A stretch of DNA of 17,223 bases from Geobacteraceae bacterium (GCA_020201305.1 JAIVHC010000156.1:1-17223); one strand, 5' to 3'. Counted from the stretch's first letter, positions 10,731 to 17,223 are shown. Made by a program: numbers and translations. Notes: generated from the letters alone by a model not told the origin.

Positions 10731-10934
10731 CTAAAACGCAAAAAACCCGATTACCGCAACGGCAATCAGGCTTATGAAATTCCCGGACTTGTGAAATTTT
10801 TGTACAGGTTTGGAATTGATATTGGGCTTGGAATTGATATTGCGGAATAAAAACGTTAAATCAGCATCACACATAAAAGCAGGATGCTGAGGGAGCGGCG
10901 CTGCGAATGCAGCTGTATTGAAAAGCTTGAACAT
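10731..10934 (-). CDS. pyr operon leader peptide ORF (67 codons)
   Basis: This 67-codon ORF lies in the pyr leader between the PyrR-binding loop and pyrR, on the transcribed strand. Its ATG (10934) has the good Shine-Dalgarno AAGGGG at an 8-nt spacing, and that Shine-Dalgarno lies in the lower stem of the PyrR-binding hairpin. The predicted product shows no known domain; it contains a hexapeptide tandem repeat NINSKPNINSKP and ends hydrophobic (SLIAVAVIGFFAF). The terminator stem and its U-run are translated as the last dozen codons, and the TAG (10733-10731) falls just beyond the U-run. This placement, rather than the peptide sequence, suggests the act of translation is what matters, as for the E. 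coli pyrBI leader peptide. It could be a chance ORF; the coincidence of ATG, Shine-Dalgarno and stop with the RNA signals argues otherwise. Confidence 0.55.
   Translation of the reverse strand: MFKLFNTAAFAAPLPQHPAFMCDADLTFLFRNINSKPNINSKPVQKFHKSGNFISLIAVAVIGFFAF
10739..10770 (-). terminator. intrinsic terminator (attenuator) of the pyr leader
   Basis: On the minus strand the arms CCTGATTGCCG and CGGTAATCGGG (together 10770-10746) form an 11-bp stem with two G-T wobbles around a TTG loop. Six Ts follow directly at 10745-10740. It lies upstream of pyrR and inside the 3' end of the leader ORF, so it acts as an attenuator and not as an end-of-operon signal. On the plus strand the wobbles become mismatches and no T-run follows, so the signal is directional. 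Confidence 0.85.
10807..10842 (-). repeat. 18-nt tandem duplication inside the leader ORF
   Basis: Two adjacent 18-nt units (10842-10825 and 10824-10807) differ at one position. Being 18 nt long, the duplication keeps the leader reading frame and doubles the hexapeptide NINSKP. It lengthens the leader between the PyrR loop and the terminator. Confidence 0.85.
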
Positions 10935-10944
10935 TTTGCGTACC

Positions 10945-10976
10945 CCTTACCGACCTCTCTGGATCGACTTAAAAGG
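10945..10976 (-). promoter_or_regulatory. PyrR-binding loop in pyr leader RNA
   Basis: The minus-strand RNA has upper stem CGATC (10966-10962) paired with GGTCG (10955-10951) around the hexaloop CAGAGA (10961-10956). Below it are a purine-rich internal loop (TTAAGT on one side, GT on the other) and a lower stem CCTT (10976-10973) with AAGG (10948-10945). The known PyrR-site consensus, as I recall it, is ARUCCNGNGAGGYU followed by AAGG in the lower stem; this site reads GATCCAGAGAGGTC followed by GGTAAGG. The AAGG on the 3' side continues as AAGGGG, the Shine-Dalgarno of the leader ORF, so a stabilised hairpin would hide it. Confidence 0.85.
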
Positions 10977-11008
10977 ATGTTGTATTGTGTCTGCTTGACG
11001 TGAAAATT

Positions 11009-11043
11009 TCCGCCAATCTACCGTGACCAACCGGATGCGTCAA
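11009..11043 (-). promoter_or_regulatory. predicted sigma70-like promoter of the pyr operon
   Basis: The minus strand has TTGACG (11043-11038) and TAGATT (11020-11015) with a 17-nt spacer. This would start RNA near 11008, about 32 nt before the PyrR-binding loop and about 345 nt before pyrR. A second -35-like hexamer, TTGACA (11057-11052), lies just upstream but has no -10 at the right distance. Prediction from sequence only. Confidence 0.5.
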
Positions 11044-11061
11044 GAAATAATTGTCAACCTT

Positions 11062-11188
11062 GATGGCGTCGCAAAAAGTTCGCCCTCCGGCGTTACGGCG
11101 TCTTTTCAGGACCTCGACATACCAGATGTATGCCTTCGTCCCTGAAAAACCCCCAGGCCTTGTAGGTCGAAATTTTTGCTTAGCCATC
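11062..11188. repeat. 127-bp imperfect palindromic element
   Basis: Two 61-nt arms (11062-11122 and 11128-11188) are imperfect inverted copies, identical at about 39 of 61 ungapped positions, around a 5-nt centre (CAGAT, 11123-11127). The tips share GATGGC and GCAAAAA-TTCG, the mid-arms share TTTTCAGG, and the centre has CATAC/GTATG. It carries no gene. It starts 21 nt after the thioesterase stop codon and ends 19 bp before the predicted pyr -35. It looks like a dispersed, non-coding MITE- or REP-like repeat, and could also end the upstream transcript: a CTTTTTG tract sits near each tip. Confidence 0.65.
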
Positions 11189-11209
11189 TTATGAGTTTTC
11201 GCGAAAGCA

Positions 11210-11638
11210 TCAACCTTTCTTTGACGTTGCCATCTGCAAAGCACCTTCCAGAGCGGTACGGAACCCTGGTGGCAGACGACACGGCTTTTTACGCTCATAG
11301 TCAAAGCACACCAGTGGTGTACTTCCTTCGGCGGTAATTTCTCCGTCACGTTCAATGGAATAGCACAATTCAAAGGATGACCGCTTTATTTCACTCACCC
11401 TCACCCGGATTTTCAGGGTGTCATTGTGAAACATCTCCGCCTTGTATTTCACGTGCGCTTCGGGCTGAATCAAACCGCAACCGCCGATATCCATCTCACT
11501 GAAATCGCCCAGATGTTTAAGATAGGCAATACGCGCATCCTGAAAGAAATTCAGCACTGCGGAGTTAGCCACATGCCCACCGTAGTTGATATCGCTGATG
11601 TGGACGCGGTAGTCGATATAAAAATCAGATTCGTGCAT
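11210..11638 (-). CDS. acyl-CoA thioesterase, hotdog fold (YbgC/4HBT-like)
   Basis: This 142-aa protein has a single hotdog domain of the 4-hydroxybenzoyl-CoA thioesterase family, which hydrolyses acyl- or aryl-CoA esters. The active-site helix region reads VHISDINYGGHVANSAVLNFFQDAR (about residues 12-36), matching the family pattern Ser/Asp-x-D-x3-GHV-N; D16 is the likely catalytic carboxylate. The rest, including FELCYSIERDGEITAEGSTPLVCFDYERKKPCRLP, follows the family closely to the C-terminus. The substrate is not evident. The start has AGGA 8 nt upstream of the ATG. It follows mutM by 19 nt and is the last gene of the run, immediately before the palindromic element. Confidence 0.88.
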   Translation of the reverse strand: MHESDFYIDYRVHISDINYGGHVANSAVLNFFQDARIAYLKHLGDFSEMDIGGCGLIQPEAHVKYKAEMFHNDTLKIRVRVSEIKRSSFELCYSIERDGEITAEGSTPLVCFDYERKKPCRLPPGFRTALEGALQMATSKKG

Positions 11639-11657
11639 GATATATATCCTGTATTTC

Positions 11658-12470
11658 TCAGCGTTGACATACGGGGCAGAACCAGCTGGAGCGTTGCCCG
11701 ATCACCTCTTTGTGCAGCTCTTCACCACACACAGGGCACGGAGCCTTATCCCGTCCGTATACCAGCAACTGCTGTTGAAAATAGCCGGGTTTACCGCTCC
11801 CATTTACAAAATCCTGCAGCGTAGTGCCCCCTGCTTTGATTCCCGCATGGAGGACAGCAACAATGTTGCGCTGCAACTCCTTCCACTCATGCATACTCAG
11901 GGTTCCAGCCAGGCGCAGAGGATGGATGCGTGCGAGAAACAAGGCCTCGTTGGCGTAGATGTTTCCCACACCGACCACTACCTGACTGTCCATAATGAAG
12001 TTTTTTATCGCCCTTTTACTTCCCTGTGCTTTGTTACACAGATATGCAGAGGTGAATTCATCCCCCAGGGGCTCAGGGCCCAGGTGCTGCAGAAGACGAT
12101 GTGGATCGGCACATGCCGGGTGCCACAGCACCAGTCCAAAGCGGCGGGGATCGCGATAGCGCAGGATACCATGATCAAGAACAAAATCCACATGATCGTG
12201 TCGCTCCGGAGGCTGATCTGTGCTGACAAAGCGGAGTGAACCACTCATCCCGAGGTGGATGAGCACGATACCCTGCTCCATCTGAAGGAGGAGATACTTG
12301 GCGCGGCGCTGCAGCGCCATGATTTTCTGTCCCCGCAGAATCGGTGGCAAGTCTCCAGGGATGAGATAGCGCAACTGCGCCTGACGGATATGTACCTCAG
12401 TAACGGTCTGCCCTACAAGTACCGGTTCAAGTCCGGCACGGATGGTTTCAACTTCAGGTAACTCAGGCAT
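11658..12470 (-). CDS. mutM: formamidopyrimidine-DNA glycosylase (Fpg/MutM)
   Basis: MutM removes 8-oxoguanine and formamidopyrimidines from DNA and cuts the abasic site by beta/delta elimination. At 270 aa it has the standard length. The N-terminal PELPEVET supplies the Schiff-base proline (P2, after Met removal) and E3; K58 in RRAKYL is the conserved lysine. The helix-2-turn-helix includes QVVVGVGNIYANEALFLARIHP. The C-terminal zinc finger has C245, C248, C265 and C268 (CPVCG ... CPVCQR). All key residues are present. It starts 2 nt after the stop of the YchJ-like gene. Confidence 0.98.
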   Translation of the reverse strand: MPELPEVETIRAGLEPVLVGQTVTEVHIRQAQLRYLIPGDLPPILRGQKIMALQRRAKYLLLQMEQGIVLIHLGMSGSLRFVSTDQPPERHDHVDFVLDHGILRYRDPRRFGLVLWHPACADPHRLLQHLGPEPLGDEFTSAYLCNKAQGSKRAIKNFIMDSQVVVGVGNIYANEALFLARIHPLRLAGTLSMHEWKELQRNIVAVLHAGIKAGGTTLQDFVNGSGKPGYFQQQLLVYGRDKAPCPVCGEELHKEVIGQRSSWFCPVCQR

Positions 12471-12472
12471 GA

Positions 12473-12913
12473 TTAAAAACAGATCCCCCGCTGCATAATC
12501 AGTTCACAACTGATATGTTCTGTGGACACCGCCCTTAATTCGTGGAGAGGCACCTTGTAGCCGCGCAAATAGCGCCAGCCACCATTGTGGCGCCTGAGCT
12601 CCGCCACTTCGTAGTATCCTTCCTGGGTTCCGTCAGCCAACGTGATGCGCATACGGTAGAGAACGCGCGCAATACTGGACTCGATATCTTCTAATAAAAT
12701 TCTGCACTCATCAATCTGTGGTGCCACACTTGTCTCGGAATGGACATGGCTTAAATAGTCATTGCAGCATGTAAAGTTGTGCCGAAAGGTCGAATCCGGG
12801 TGATAGCTGGCATAGATAAATCTGAACTCCGTACTTCCGAGCGCATGCGCCCGAGCCTGAATCAGATCCGCCGGGTTCAGTTCCGAGAGCTGTTTGAGAC
12901 TGAAATCCATCAT
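12473..12913 (-). CDS. YchJ-like NTF2-fold protein (UPF0225-related)
   Basis: This 146-aa protein resembles the central NTF2-like domain of YchJ/UPF0225 proteins. The opening NPADLIQARAHALGSTEFRFIYASYHPDS matches the helix seen in YchJ, and RHNGGWRYLRGYKVP matches its final strand pair. The Cys-rich SEC-C zinc motifs that flank this domain in E. coli YchJ are absent, leaving a bare NTF2 core. No catalytic residues can be assigned and the function is unknown. The ATG-ATG start is preceded by TAGGT at 5 nt. It follows the permease gene by 6 nt and precedes mutM by 2 nt, so co-expression is likely. The assignment rests on remembered family patterns. Confidence 0.65.
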   Translation of the reverse strand: MMDFSLKQLSELNPADLIQARAHALGSTEFRFIYASYHPDSTFRHNFTCCNDYLSHVHSETSVAPQIDECRILLEDIESSIARVLYRMRITLADGTQEGYYEVAELRRHNGGWRYLRGYKVPLHELRAVSTEHISCELIMQRGICF

Positions 12914-12919
12914 TGATAC

Positions 12920-13765
12920 CTAAAGTCTGGGATCCAGGAGATCGCGTAACCCCTCTCCGAGGAGGTTGTAACCCAGCACCGTTACCAGAATAGCAAGACC
13001 GGGAAACACAGAGAGCCACCATGCCGTGCCCAGGGTCTGTTTCCCCGCAATGAGCATATTTCCCCACGAAGGTGTAGGGGGCTGCACCCCGATACCCAGA
13101 AATGAGAGAGCACTTTCTGTGAGGATGGCACCAGCTACCCCCAGAGTAGCGGAGACCAGCACCGGAGAGATGGCATTGGGTAGGATGTGGCGCAAAATAA
13201 TGCGCACATCGGAAGCGCCAAGCCCGCGCGCGGCCATGACAAAGTCCCGCTCGCGCAGAGAGAGAAATTCGGCGCGCACCAGACGTGCCACCCCCATCCA
13301 GCCGGTAAGGCCGATGATAATCATGATATTCCAGATGGATGGCTCGAGAAACGCAATTACGGCAAGGATCAGAAAAAAAGAAGGAAAACACAGCATAACA
13401 TCGACAAAACGCATCACAACGCTGTCAACCCAACCGCTGTAATATCCAGCCACGGCCCCGAGTATAATGCCGATAAAGGTGGCAATCCCCACTGCAACAA
13501 AACCTACGAGCAGAGATATCCGCGCCCCATATGCAATGCGCAACAGCACATCGCGTCCCAGATCATCCGTACCCAGCCAGGCATCTGGACCCGGGGGTTG
13601 CAGCTGACGCGAAATATCCACTGCTCCCGGATCTCCTGGCAACAATGGCGCACATAGCGCCAGAACAAACATGGTTACCACCACCAGAGCACCGCTCAGG
13701 GCCATTTTATTCAGGGGACGTCTGCGAACCGATATGTGCTCATCAGTATGCATGGGCACATCCAT
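12920..13765 (-). CDS. ABC transporter permease, OppC/DppC family
   Basis: This 281-aa inner-membrane permease belongs to the peptide/nickel importer type (binding-protein-dependent transport). It has an N-terminal membrane segment (about residues 19-43), the OppC-type periplasmic LGTDDLGRDVLLRIAYGARISL, five further hydrophobic stretches, and the EAA loop MAARGLGASDVRIILRHILPNAISP that contacts the ATPase. The closing LGYNLLGEGLRDLLDPRL is the usual OppC C-terminus. Importers of this class need an OppB partner, a binding protein and one or two ATPases, and none is in the window. It starts 3 nt after the ApgM-like gene. The substrate (peptide, nickel or other) cannot be told from this subunit alone. 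Confidence 0.92.
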   Translation of the reverse strand: MDVPMHTDEHISVRRRPLNKMALSGALVVVTMFVLALCAPLLPGDPGAVDISRQLQPPGPDAWLGTDDLGRDVLLRIAYGARISLLVGFVAVGIATFIGIILGAVAGYYSGWVDSVVMRFVDVMLCFPSFFLILAVIAFLEPSIWNIMIIIGLTGWMGVARLVRAEFLSLRERDFVMAARGLGASDVRIILRHILPNAISPVLVSATLGVAGAILTESALSFLGIGVQPPTPSWGNMLIAGKQTLGTAWWLSVFPGLAILVTVLGYNLLGEGLRDLLDPRL

Positions 13766-13768
13766 TCA

Positions 13769-14977
13769 TTATTTCTGGTTCAATAAACGGGGAACAAGCG
13801 TATGTGCATCCTCACACACCACCCCGGTGTTACGCGCAGCTTTTTCACTGTAAGCCGGAACAGGCACGGGGCTGGTATAGGCTCCAGCAGAATCATGCAG
13901 AATGTAGGGAACCGGATCCATGGAATGGGTGCGCAGATGCAACGGGGTGGGATGGTCCGGCATAACCAGAATCCGGTATGCGCCCAACTCTTGAATGCGC
14001 TCGAGGATCGCACCTACAATCTTTTCATCAAATAGCTCGATAGCCTGGATTTTCTCCGCCATATCGCCACTGTGTCCGGCTTCATCCGGAGCTTCCACGT
14101 GGAGATACACGAAATCCTTTTCCTGCAGAGCCTGAAGCGCTGCATCCACCTTGCCGGCATAGTTGGTATCCACATAGCCGGTAACGCCGGGCACCTCTAT
14201 GGCATTGAGGCCTGCGTAAATACCGATCCCTTTGATTAAATCAACCGCAGAAACAACGCTACCCGCAACGCCGAACTTCGTCTGATAGGTTTCCATCTGC
14301 GGAACCTTCCCCTGCCCCCACAGCCAGATAGAATTCGCCACCGATTTGCCTTCGCGCGCGCGCATCTCGTTGACCGGGTGGTTTTTCAGCAGCATCTGGG
14401 CGGAATTGGTCAGATCGATAAGGGTTTCTGCCCCATCTCCCCGGGGCATTTTATCTTCAATACTCTGATTGATAATGTCGTGAGGCGGAGTGCAGGTCAT
14501 ATGGTGTTTGCCGTTGCGCCACACCATCAGATGGCGATATGACACGCCGGGGTAGAATTCAATTCCATCCTTGCCCAGGTGCTCCTGCAGAACCTGTATC
14601 AGAGAGCGCGCTTCGTCGGTACCGATATGCCCGGCAGTAAAATCATACATATAGAGCTTGCCGTAGTTGTGTACGATATCCACCAGGTTGAGCCGGAACG
14701 CTACATCATCAGGGCCGAGATCCACTCCCATGCTGGCGGCCTCCAGGGGGGAGCGACCACTGTAGCAGGTAGCGGGATCGTACCCGAACACGCTCAGATT
14801 TGCCACATCACTGCCGGGGTGAAAGCCCCGGGGCACCGTATGAGTAAGCCCGACTTCACTGCAGGTAGCTAGTTTATCCATGTGGGGGGTTTTTGCGTAC
14901 TCAAGTACCGTTTTTCCGCCGAGCTCCTCCATGGGTTCATCGGCCATTCCGTCACCTAACAAAACAATATACTTCAT
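13769..14977 (-). CDS. ApgM-family protein: 2,3-BPG-independent phosphoglycerate mutase or homoserine kinase
   Basis: This 402-aa alkaline-phosphatase-superfamily enzyme is of the archaeal-type, cofactor-independent phosphoglycerate mutase family. Two-metal site residues are visible: D9 in LLGDGMADEP, S56 (nucleophile) in HPGSDVANLSVFGYDP, D298 and H302 in EAPDEAGHSGD, and D341/H342 in MPDHPTP. The run YSGRSPLEAASMGVDL is typical of the bacterial branch. A known subgroup of this family acts as homoserine kinase in threonine synthesis in Bacteroides and is proposed to do so in delta-proteobacteria; this sequence looks closer to that subgroup than to the archaeal glycolytic enzymes, from memory. 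Annotation as plain phosphoglycerate mutase is the alternative. The start has GAGGAAG just upstream. It lies 29 nt after xerD. Confidence 0.85.
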   Translation of the reverse strand: MKYIVLLGDGMADEPMEELGGKTVLEYAKTPHMDKLATCSEVGLTHTVPRGFHPGSDVANLSVFGYDPATCYSGRSPLEAASMGVDLGPDDVAFRLNLVDIVHNYGKLYMYDFTAGHIGTDEARSLIQVLQEHLGKDGIEFYPGVSYRHLMVWRNGKHHMTCTPPHDIINQSIEDKMPRGDGAETLIDLTNSAQMLLKNHPVNEMRAREGKSVANSIWLWGQGKVPQMETYQTKFGVAGSVVSAVDLIKGIGIYAGLNAIEVPGVTGYVDTNYAGKVDAALQALQEKDFVYLHVEAPDEAGHSGDMAEKIQAIELFDEKIVGAILERIQELGAYRILVMPDHPTPLHLRTHSMDPVPYILHDSAGAYTSPVPVPAYSEKAARNTGVVCEDAHTLVPRLLNQK

Positions 14978-15006
14978 ATACTTCCTCAGTGGCTTAGATT
15001 GGATGT

Positions 15007-15909
15007 TTAATTCCGCGGGTGATAACGCTCATGCACCCGCTGCAGATGTTCCCGTGTAACATGCGTGTATATCTGGGTTGTGGAGATATCCGCATGCCCG
15101 AGCAGCACCTGAACCACACGTAGATCCGCACCATTTTCCAGCAGATGGGTTGCAAAAGAATGGCGCAGGGTATGAGGGGTTACATTTTTGCTGATTCCAG
15201 CCTCTATGGCCCGGCGCTTAATAATCTTCCAGAAGCCCTGGCGTGTCAACCCCCCGGCGGAGCGATTCAGAAACACATAGTTGCTATGCCGCCCTCGCAG
15301 CAAAGCCGGACGCCCATGATCCAGGTAATACTGCAATACTTCCATCGCCGCTTCGCCAATCGGGACGATGCGCTCTTTATCCCCTTTGCCTGTGGTTTTA
15401 ATATATGCACTTGCGGGATGGTAGTCATTCAACTGCAGGGACACAAGTTCTGAGACCCGCAGACCGCAGGCATAGAGCACTTCGAGCATGGCGCGATCGC
15501 GCATACCCAGACTGTTTTCGTTTGAGCAACTTTCCAGCAGGGCTTCTACTTCGGCCAGGCTTAACACATGGGGAAGAGTATGGAGTAATTTGGGGGTTTC
15601 GATCTCGGTCACGGGGTTATGCCCAAGCCAACCTTCTTCAAGGGCAAAGGTGTAGAATCCGCGCAGCGCAGCAAGATAGCGCGCACGACTGCGCACTCCG
15701 AGACCGGCATGTTTCAGATGAGAAAAAAAAGCACGAATATGCTCGCTGTTTATCTCACCGGGTTGCTTAACCCCGGATGCGGTACAGAATTCGATAAAGC
15801 GGTGAAGATCGGCACTATATGCCTCAATACTGTTGCGAGCCAATCCTCTTTCGATACTCAGATAGTCGGTAAAAGCATCCAGGAGTGCGTCAAAGGTTTC
15901 AGGTGCCAC
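15007..15909 (-). CDS. xerD: site-specific tyrosine recombinase XerD
   Basis: XerD, with XerC, resolves chromosome dimers at dif during division. At 300 aa it has the usual length. The N-terminal SAM-like core-binding domain (about 1-100) has YLSIERGLARNSIEAYSADL. The catalytic domain has the complete set: R151 in ACGLRVSEL, K175 in TGKGDKER, H246 and R249 in HTLRHSFATHLL, H272 in LLGHADISTTQIYTHV and nucleophile Y281. The sequence is XerD-like and the gene sits in a housekeeping operon, not in a mobile element. The start is GTG (15909-15907), 2 nt after the glnD stop codon, which suggests translational coupling. XerC remains a possible alternative name. Confidence 0.93.
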   Translation of the reverse strand: MAPETFDALLDAFTDYLSIERGLARNSIEAYSADLHRFIEFCTASGVKQPGEINSEHIRAFFSHLKHAGLGVRSRARYLAALRGFYTFALEEGWLGHNPVTEIETPKLLHTLPHVLSLAEVEALLESCSNENSLGMRDRAMLEVLYACGLRVSELVSLQLNDYHPASAYIKTTGKGDKERIVPIGEAAMEVLQYYLDHGRPALLRGRHSNYVFLNRSAGGLTRQGFWKIIKRRAIEAGISKNVTPHTLRHSFATHLLENGADLRVVQVLLGHADISTTQIYTHVTREHLQRVHERYHPRN

Positions 15910-15911
15910 GC

Positions 15912-17223
15912 TTAAAACTGCTCCAGCAGGGTCTGTTTCAGATCTGCAAGCTTGTCTTCATGTATCACCTTTTCACCGAAAATATCCTGCACATAAAATG
16001 TATCCCCGGCCTGTTCCCCTTGAGTGGTTATCTTTGCAACGCCAATGTACAGGCCTAACTGATTAAGGGTGTAGTTGATAAAGTATAGAAGTCCCACTTT
16101 GTCCTTAGTGGTGATATCGATAACGGTATAGTCAGCTGAAACATCGTTATTGATGGAAACCAGAGGAGGTACTTCTGGTGTGGCCTTGAGTTCCGCAAAC
16201 TGCACCGATTTGCGCCGCTGCTTTACGAAATCGCTGAGATCACCACGTTCCTGCAGGTACCAGGTCAGGTCATGCTCTATTTCGCCCCAGTCTTCATCGC
16301 AACAGGATTCATGAGACGGAGAATCAACCTGTAGAATATCCACCGCCATGCCGTTACGCAGGGTATATATCTGGGCTTCAAGTATATTTATGCCGTGACC
16401 TGCCATCACCCCGGCAATAGTAGTAAATAACCCCGGAACATCAAGAGTGACAATTATAACCTCACTGAATTTAAGCTCCGGGTTGAAGCGAACCTGCATA
16501 CCCAGAGGCTTACTTCCGCGCCCAAGAATGACCCGGATCTGCTCCGCAAGCTCCTCAGAGTAGTGAGCCATAAGATGTCGGGTGCTGAAAAAGCGCAGAC
16601 AATCACGCACACGATTCTCGGAAAATTCTTCCTTAAGTGCCGTAACCACTGCACGTTTGCGATTGCGGATCTTTTCTGAACGACTCTCCTGCTCAAAGTT
16701 ACCCCGCTCAATTCGGGTATAGGTCTTTTCGTACAGCTGTTGCAGGAGAAATCCCTTCCACTCTGTCCACGAGCTGGGGCCAACGGCCTTAATATCCGCA
16801 AACGTGAGAAGATACAGGATATTGAGATTTTCACTCCCCTGCATGGCGGTGGCAAAATGTTCGATCTGATTGTCATCGTTGATATCGCGGCGCTGAGAGA
16901 TATAGGACATCTCCAGATGATGTGCCACAATAAACTGCAGACGCTGGCCGCTCTCCTTGGTGAGACGCATACGGCGCGCAATTGTGGGGATCATTTTTGC
17001 CCCCTTTTGCGCATGCTGTCCACCCTGGCCTTTACCAATGTCGTGCAGAAGTACTGCCAGAATGAGCAATTCGGGTTTGTCGATATCCCGTGCCAGTTTG
17101 GTAAGCAGGGGTTTCTTCTTCGCGTATTCCCCCTCCCACAGGCGGCAGATCTCTTTTACTGCAAAGAGGGTGTGCATATCCACGGTATATATATGATACG
17201 CATCGTGCTGCACCCTGCAGTAT
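15912..17223 (-). CDS. glnD: [protein-PII] uridylyltransferase GlnD, C-terminal part (5' end outside window)
   Basis: GlnD uridylylates PII proteins when glutamine is low and removes the UMP when glutamine is high, so it is the nitrogen sensor. Only about 437 C-terminal residues are seen; the nucleotidyltransferase domain lies beyond the window. The frame stays open through 17223, so the GTG at 17213 is not the true start: QHDAYHIYTVDMHTLFAV is the conserved entry to the HD domain. The HD residues are visible in LLHDIGKGQGGQHAQKGA and VAHHLEMS. Two ACT domains follow, the first around VTLDVPGLFTTIAGVMAGHGINILEAQIYT and the second from YTVIDITTKDKVGLLYFINYTL to the end; these bind glutamine. 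Intact to its stop codon. Confidence 0.95.
   Translation of the reverse strand, partial: YCRVQHDAYHIYTVDMHTLFAVKEICRLWEGEYAKKKPLLTKLARDIDKPELLILAVLLHDIGKGQGGQHAQKGAKMIPTIARRMRLTKESGQRLQFIVAHHLEMSYISQRRDINDDNQIEHFATAMQGSENLNILYLLTFADIKAVGPSSWTEWKGFLLQQLYEKTYTRIERGNFEQESRSEKIRNRKRAVVTALKEEFSENRVRDCLRFFSTRHLMAHYSEELAEQIRVILGRGSKPLGMQVRFNPELKFSEVIIVTLDVPGLFTTIAGVMAGHGINILEAQIYTLRNGMAVDILQVDSPSHESCCDEDWGEIEHDLTWYLQERGDLSDFVKQRRKSVQFAELKATPEVPPLVSINNDVSADYTVIDITTKDKVGLLYFINYTLNQLGLYIGVAKITTQGEQAGDTFYVQDIFGEKVIHEDKLADLKQTLLEQF

Noticed and set aside
10739..10976. Bacillus-type PyrR attenuation with a dedicated antiterminator
   Set aside because: I looked for a segment between the loop and the terminator complementary to the terminator arm CCTGATTGCCG and found only about 5 bp (GCAAT). 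The 170-nt spacing is also longer than in the Bacillus pattern.
10969..11373. 134-codon minus-strand frame running from inside the thioesterase gene through the palindrome
   Set aside because: It overlaps a well-supported gene in another frame, crosses the repeat element and the promoter, and has no recognisable domain.
17211..17213. GTG as the start of glnD
   Set aside because: The frame continues to the window edge and the first residues are internal HD-domain sequence, so the gene is cut by the window.

Overview
The window reads as core chromosome of a Gram-negative anaerobe, most likely a delta-proteobacterium of the Desulfuromonas/Geobacter type (Desulfobacterota). The reasons are a pyrR-pyrB-pyrC-carA-carB-greA run, an archaeal-type phosphoglycerate mutase homologue, and a dispersed palindrome of a kind I associate with that group. 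This placement is inferred from gene order and protein style, not from a search. All genes but one are on the minus strand, so the biological reading direction is from high to low coordinates.

Region A (17223 to 11210, minus) is a tightly packed operon-like run: the 3' part of glnD (PII uridylyltransferase), xerD, an ApgM-family protein that may really be a homoserine kinase, a lone OppC/DppC-type permease, a YchJ-like NTF2-fold protein, mutM and a YbgC-like thioesterase. Gaps are 2 to 29 nt.

Region B (11209 to 10664) is a 546-nt gap. It holds a 127-bp imperfect palindrome and then the pyr operon control region. In transcription order the control region has: a sigma70-like promoter; an RNA hairpin matching the PyrR-binding loop; a 67-codon leader ORF whose Shine-Dalgarno sequence lies inside that hairpin; an intrinsic terminator embedded in the last codons of the leader ORF; a second hairpin; and pyrR. 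The layout suggests PyrR controls translation of the leader, and the translating ribosome controls the terminator. This is the most interesting part of the window.

Region C (10663 to 2534, minus) is the de novo pyrimidine operon. PyrR is the regulator; carbamoyl-phosphate synthetase (carA, carB), aspartate carbamoyltransferase (pyrB) and dihydroorotase (pyrC) catalyse the first three steps to dihydroorotate. Beyond a strong hairpin in the carB-greA gap come greA and a small DUF1858 protein.

Region D (2509 to 507, minus) is recG. Its conserved N-terminus is present but out of frame with the rest, and about 110 nt of expected coding sequence is missing at the junction. This is either a real truncation or an assembly error. 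recG ends tail-to-tail, with overlapping stop codons, against the only plus-strand gene, the 3' part of an alpha/beta hydrolase (1 to 510).
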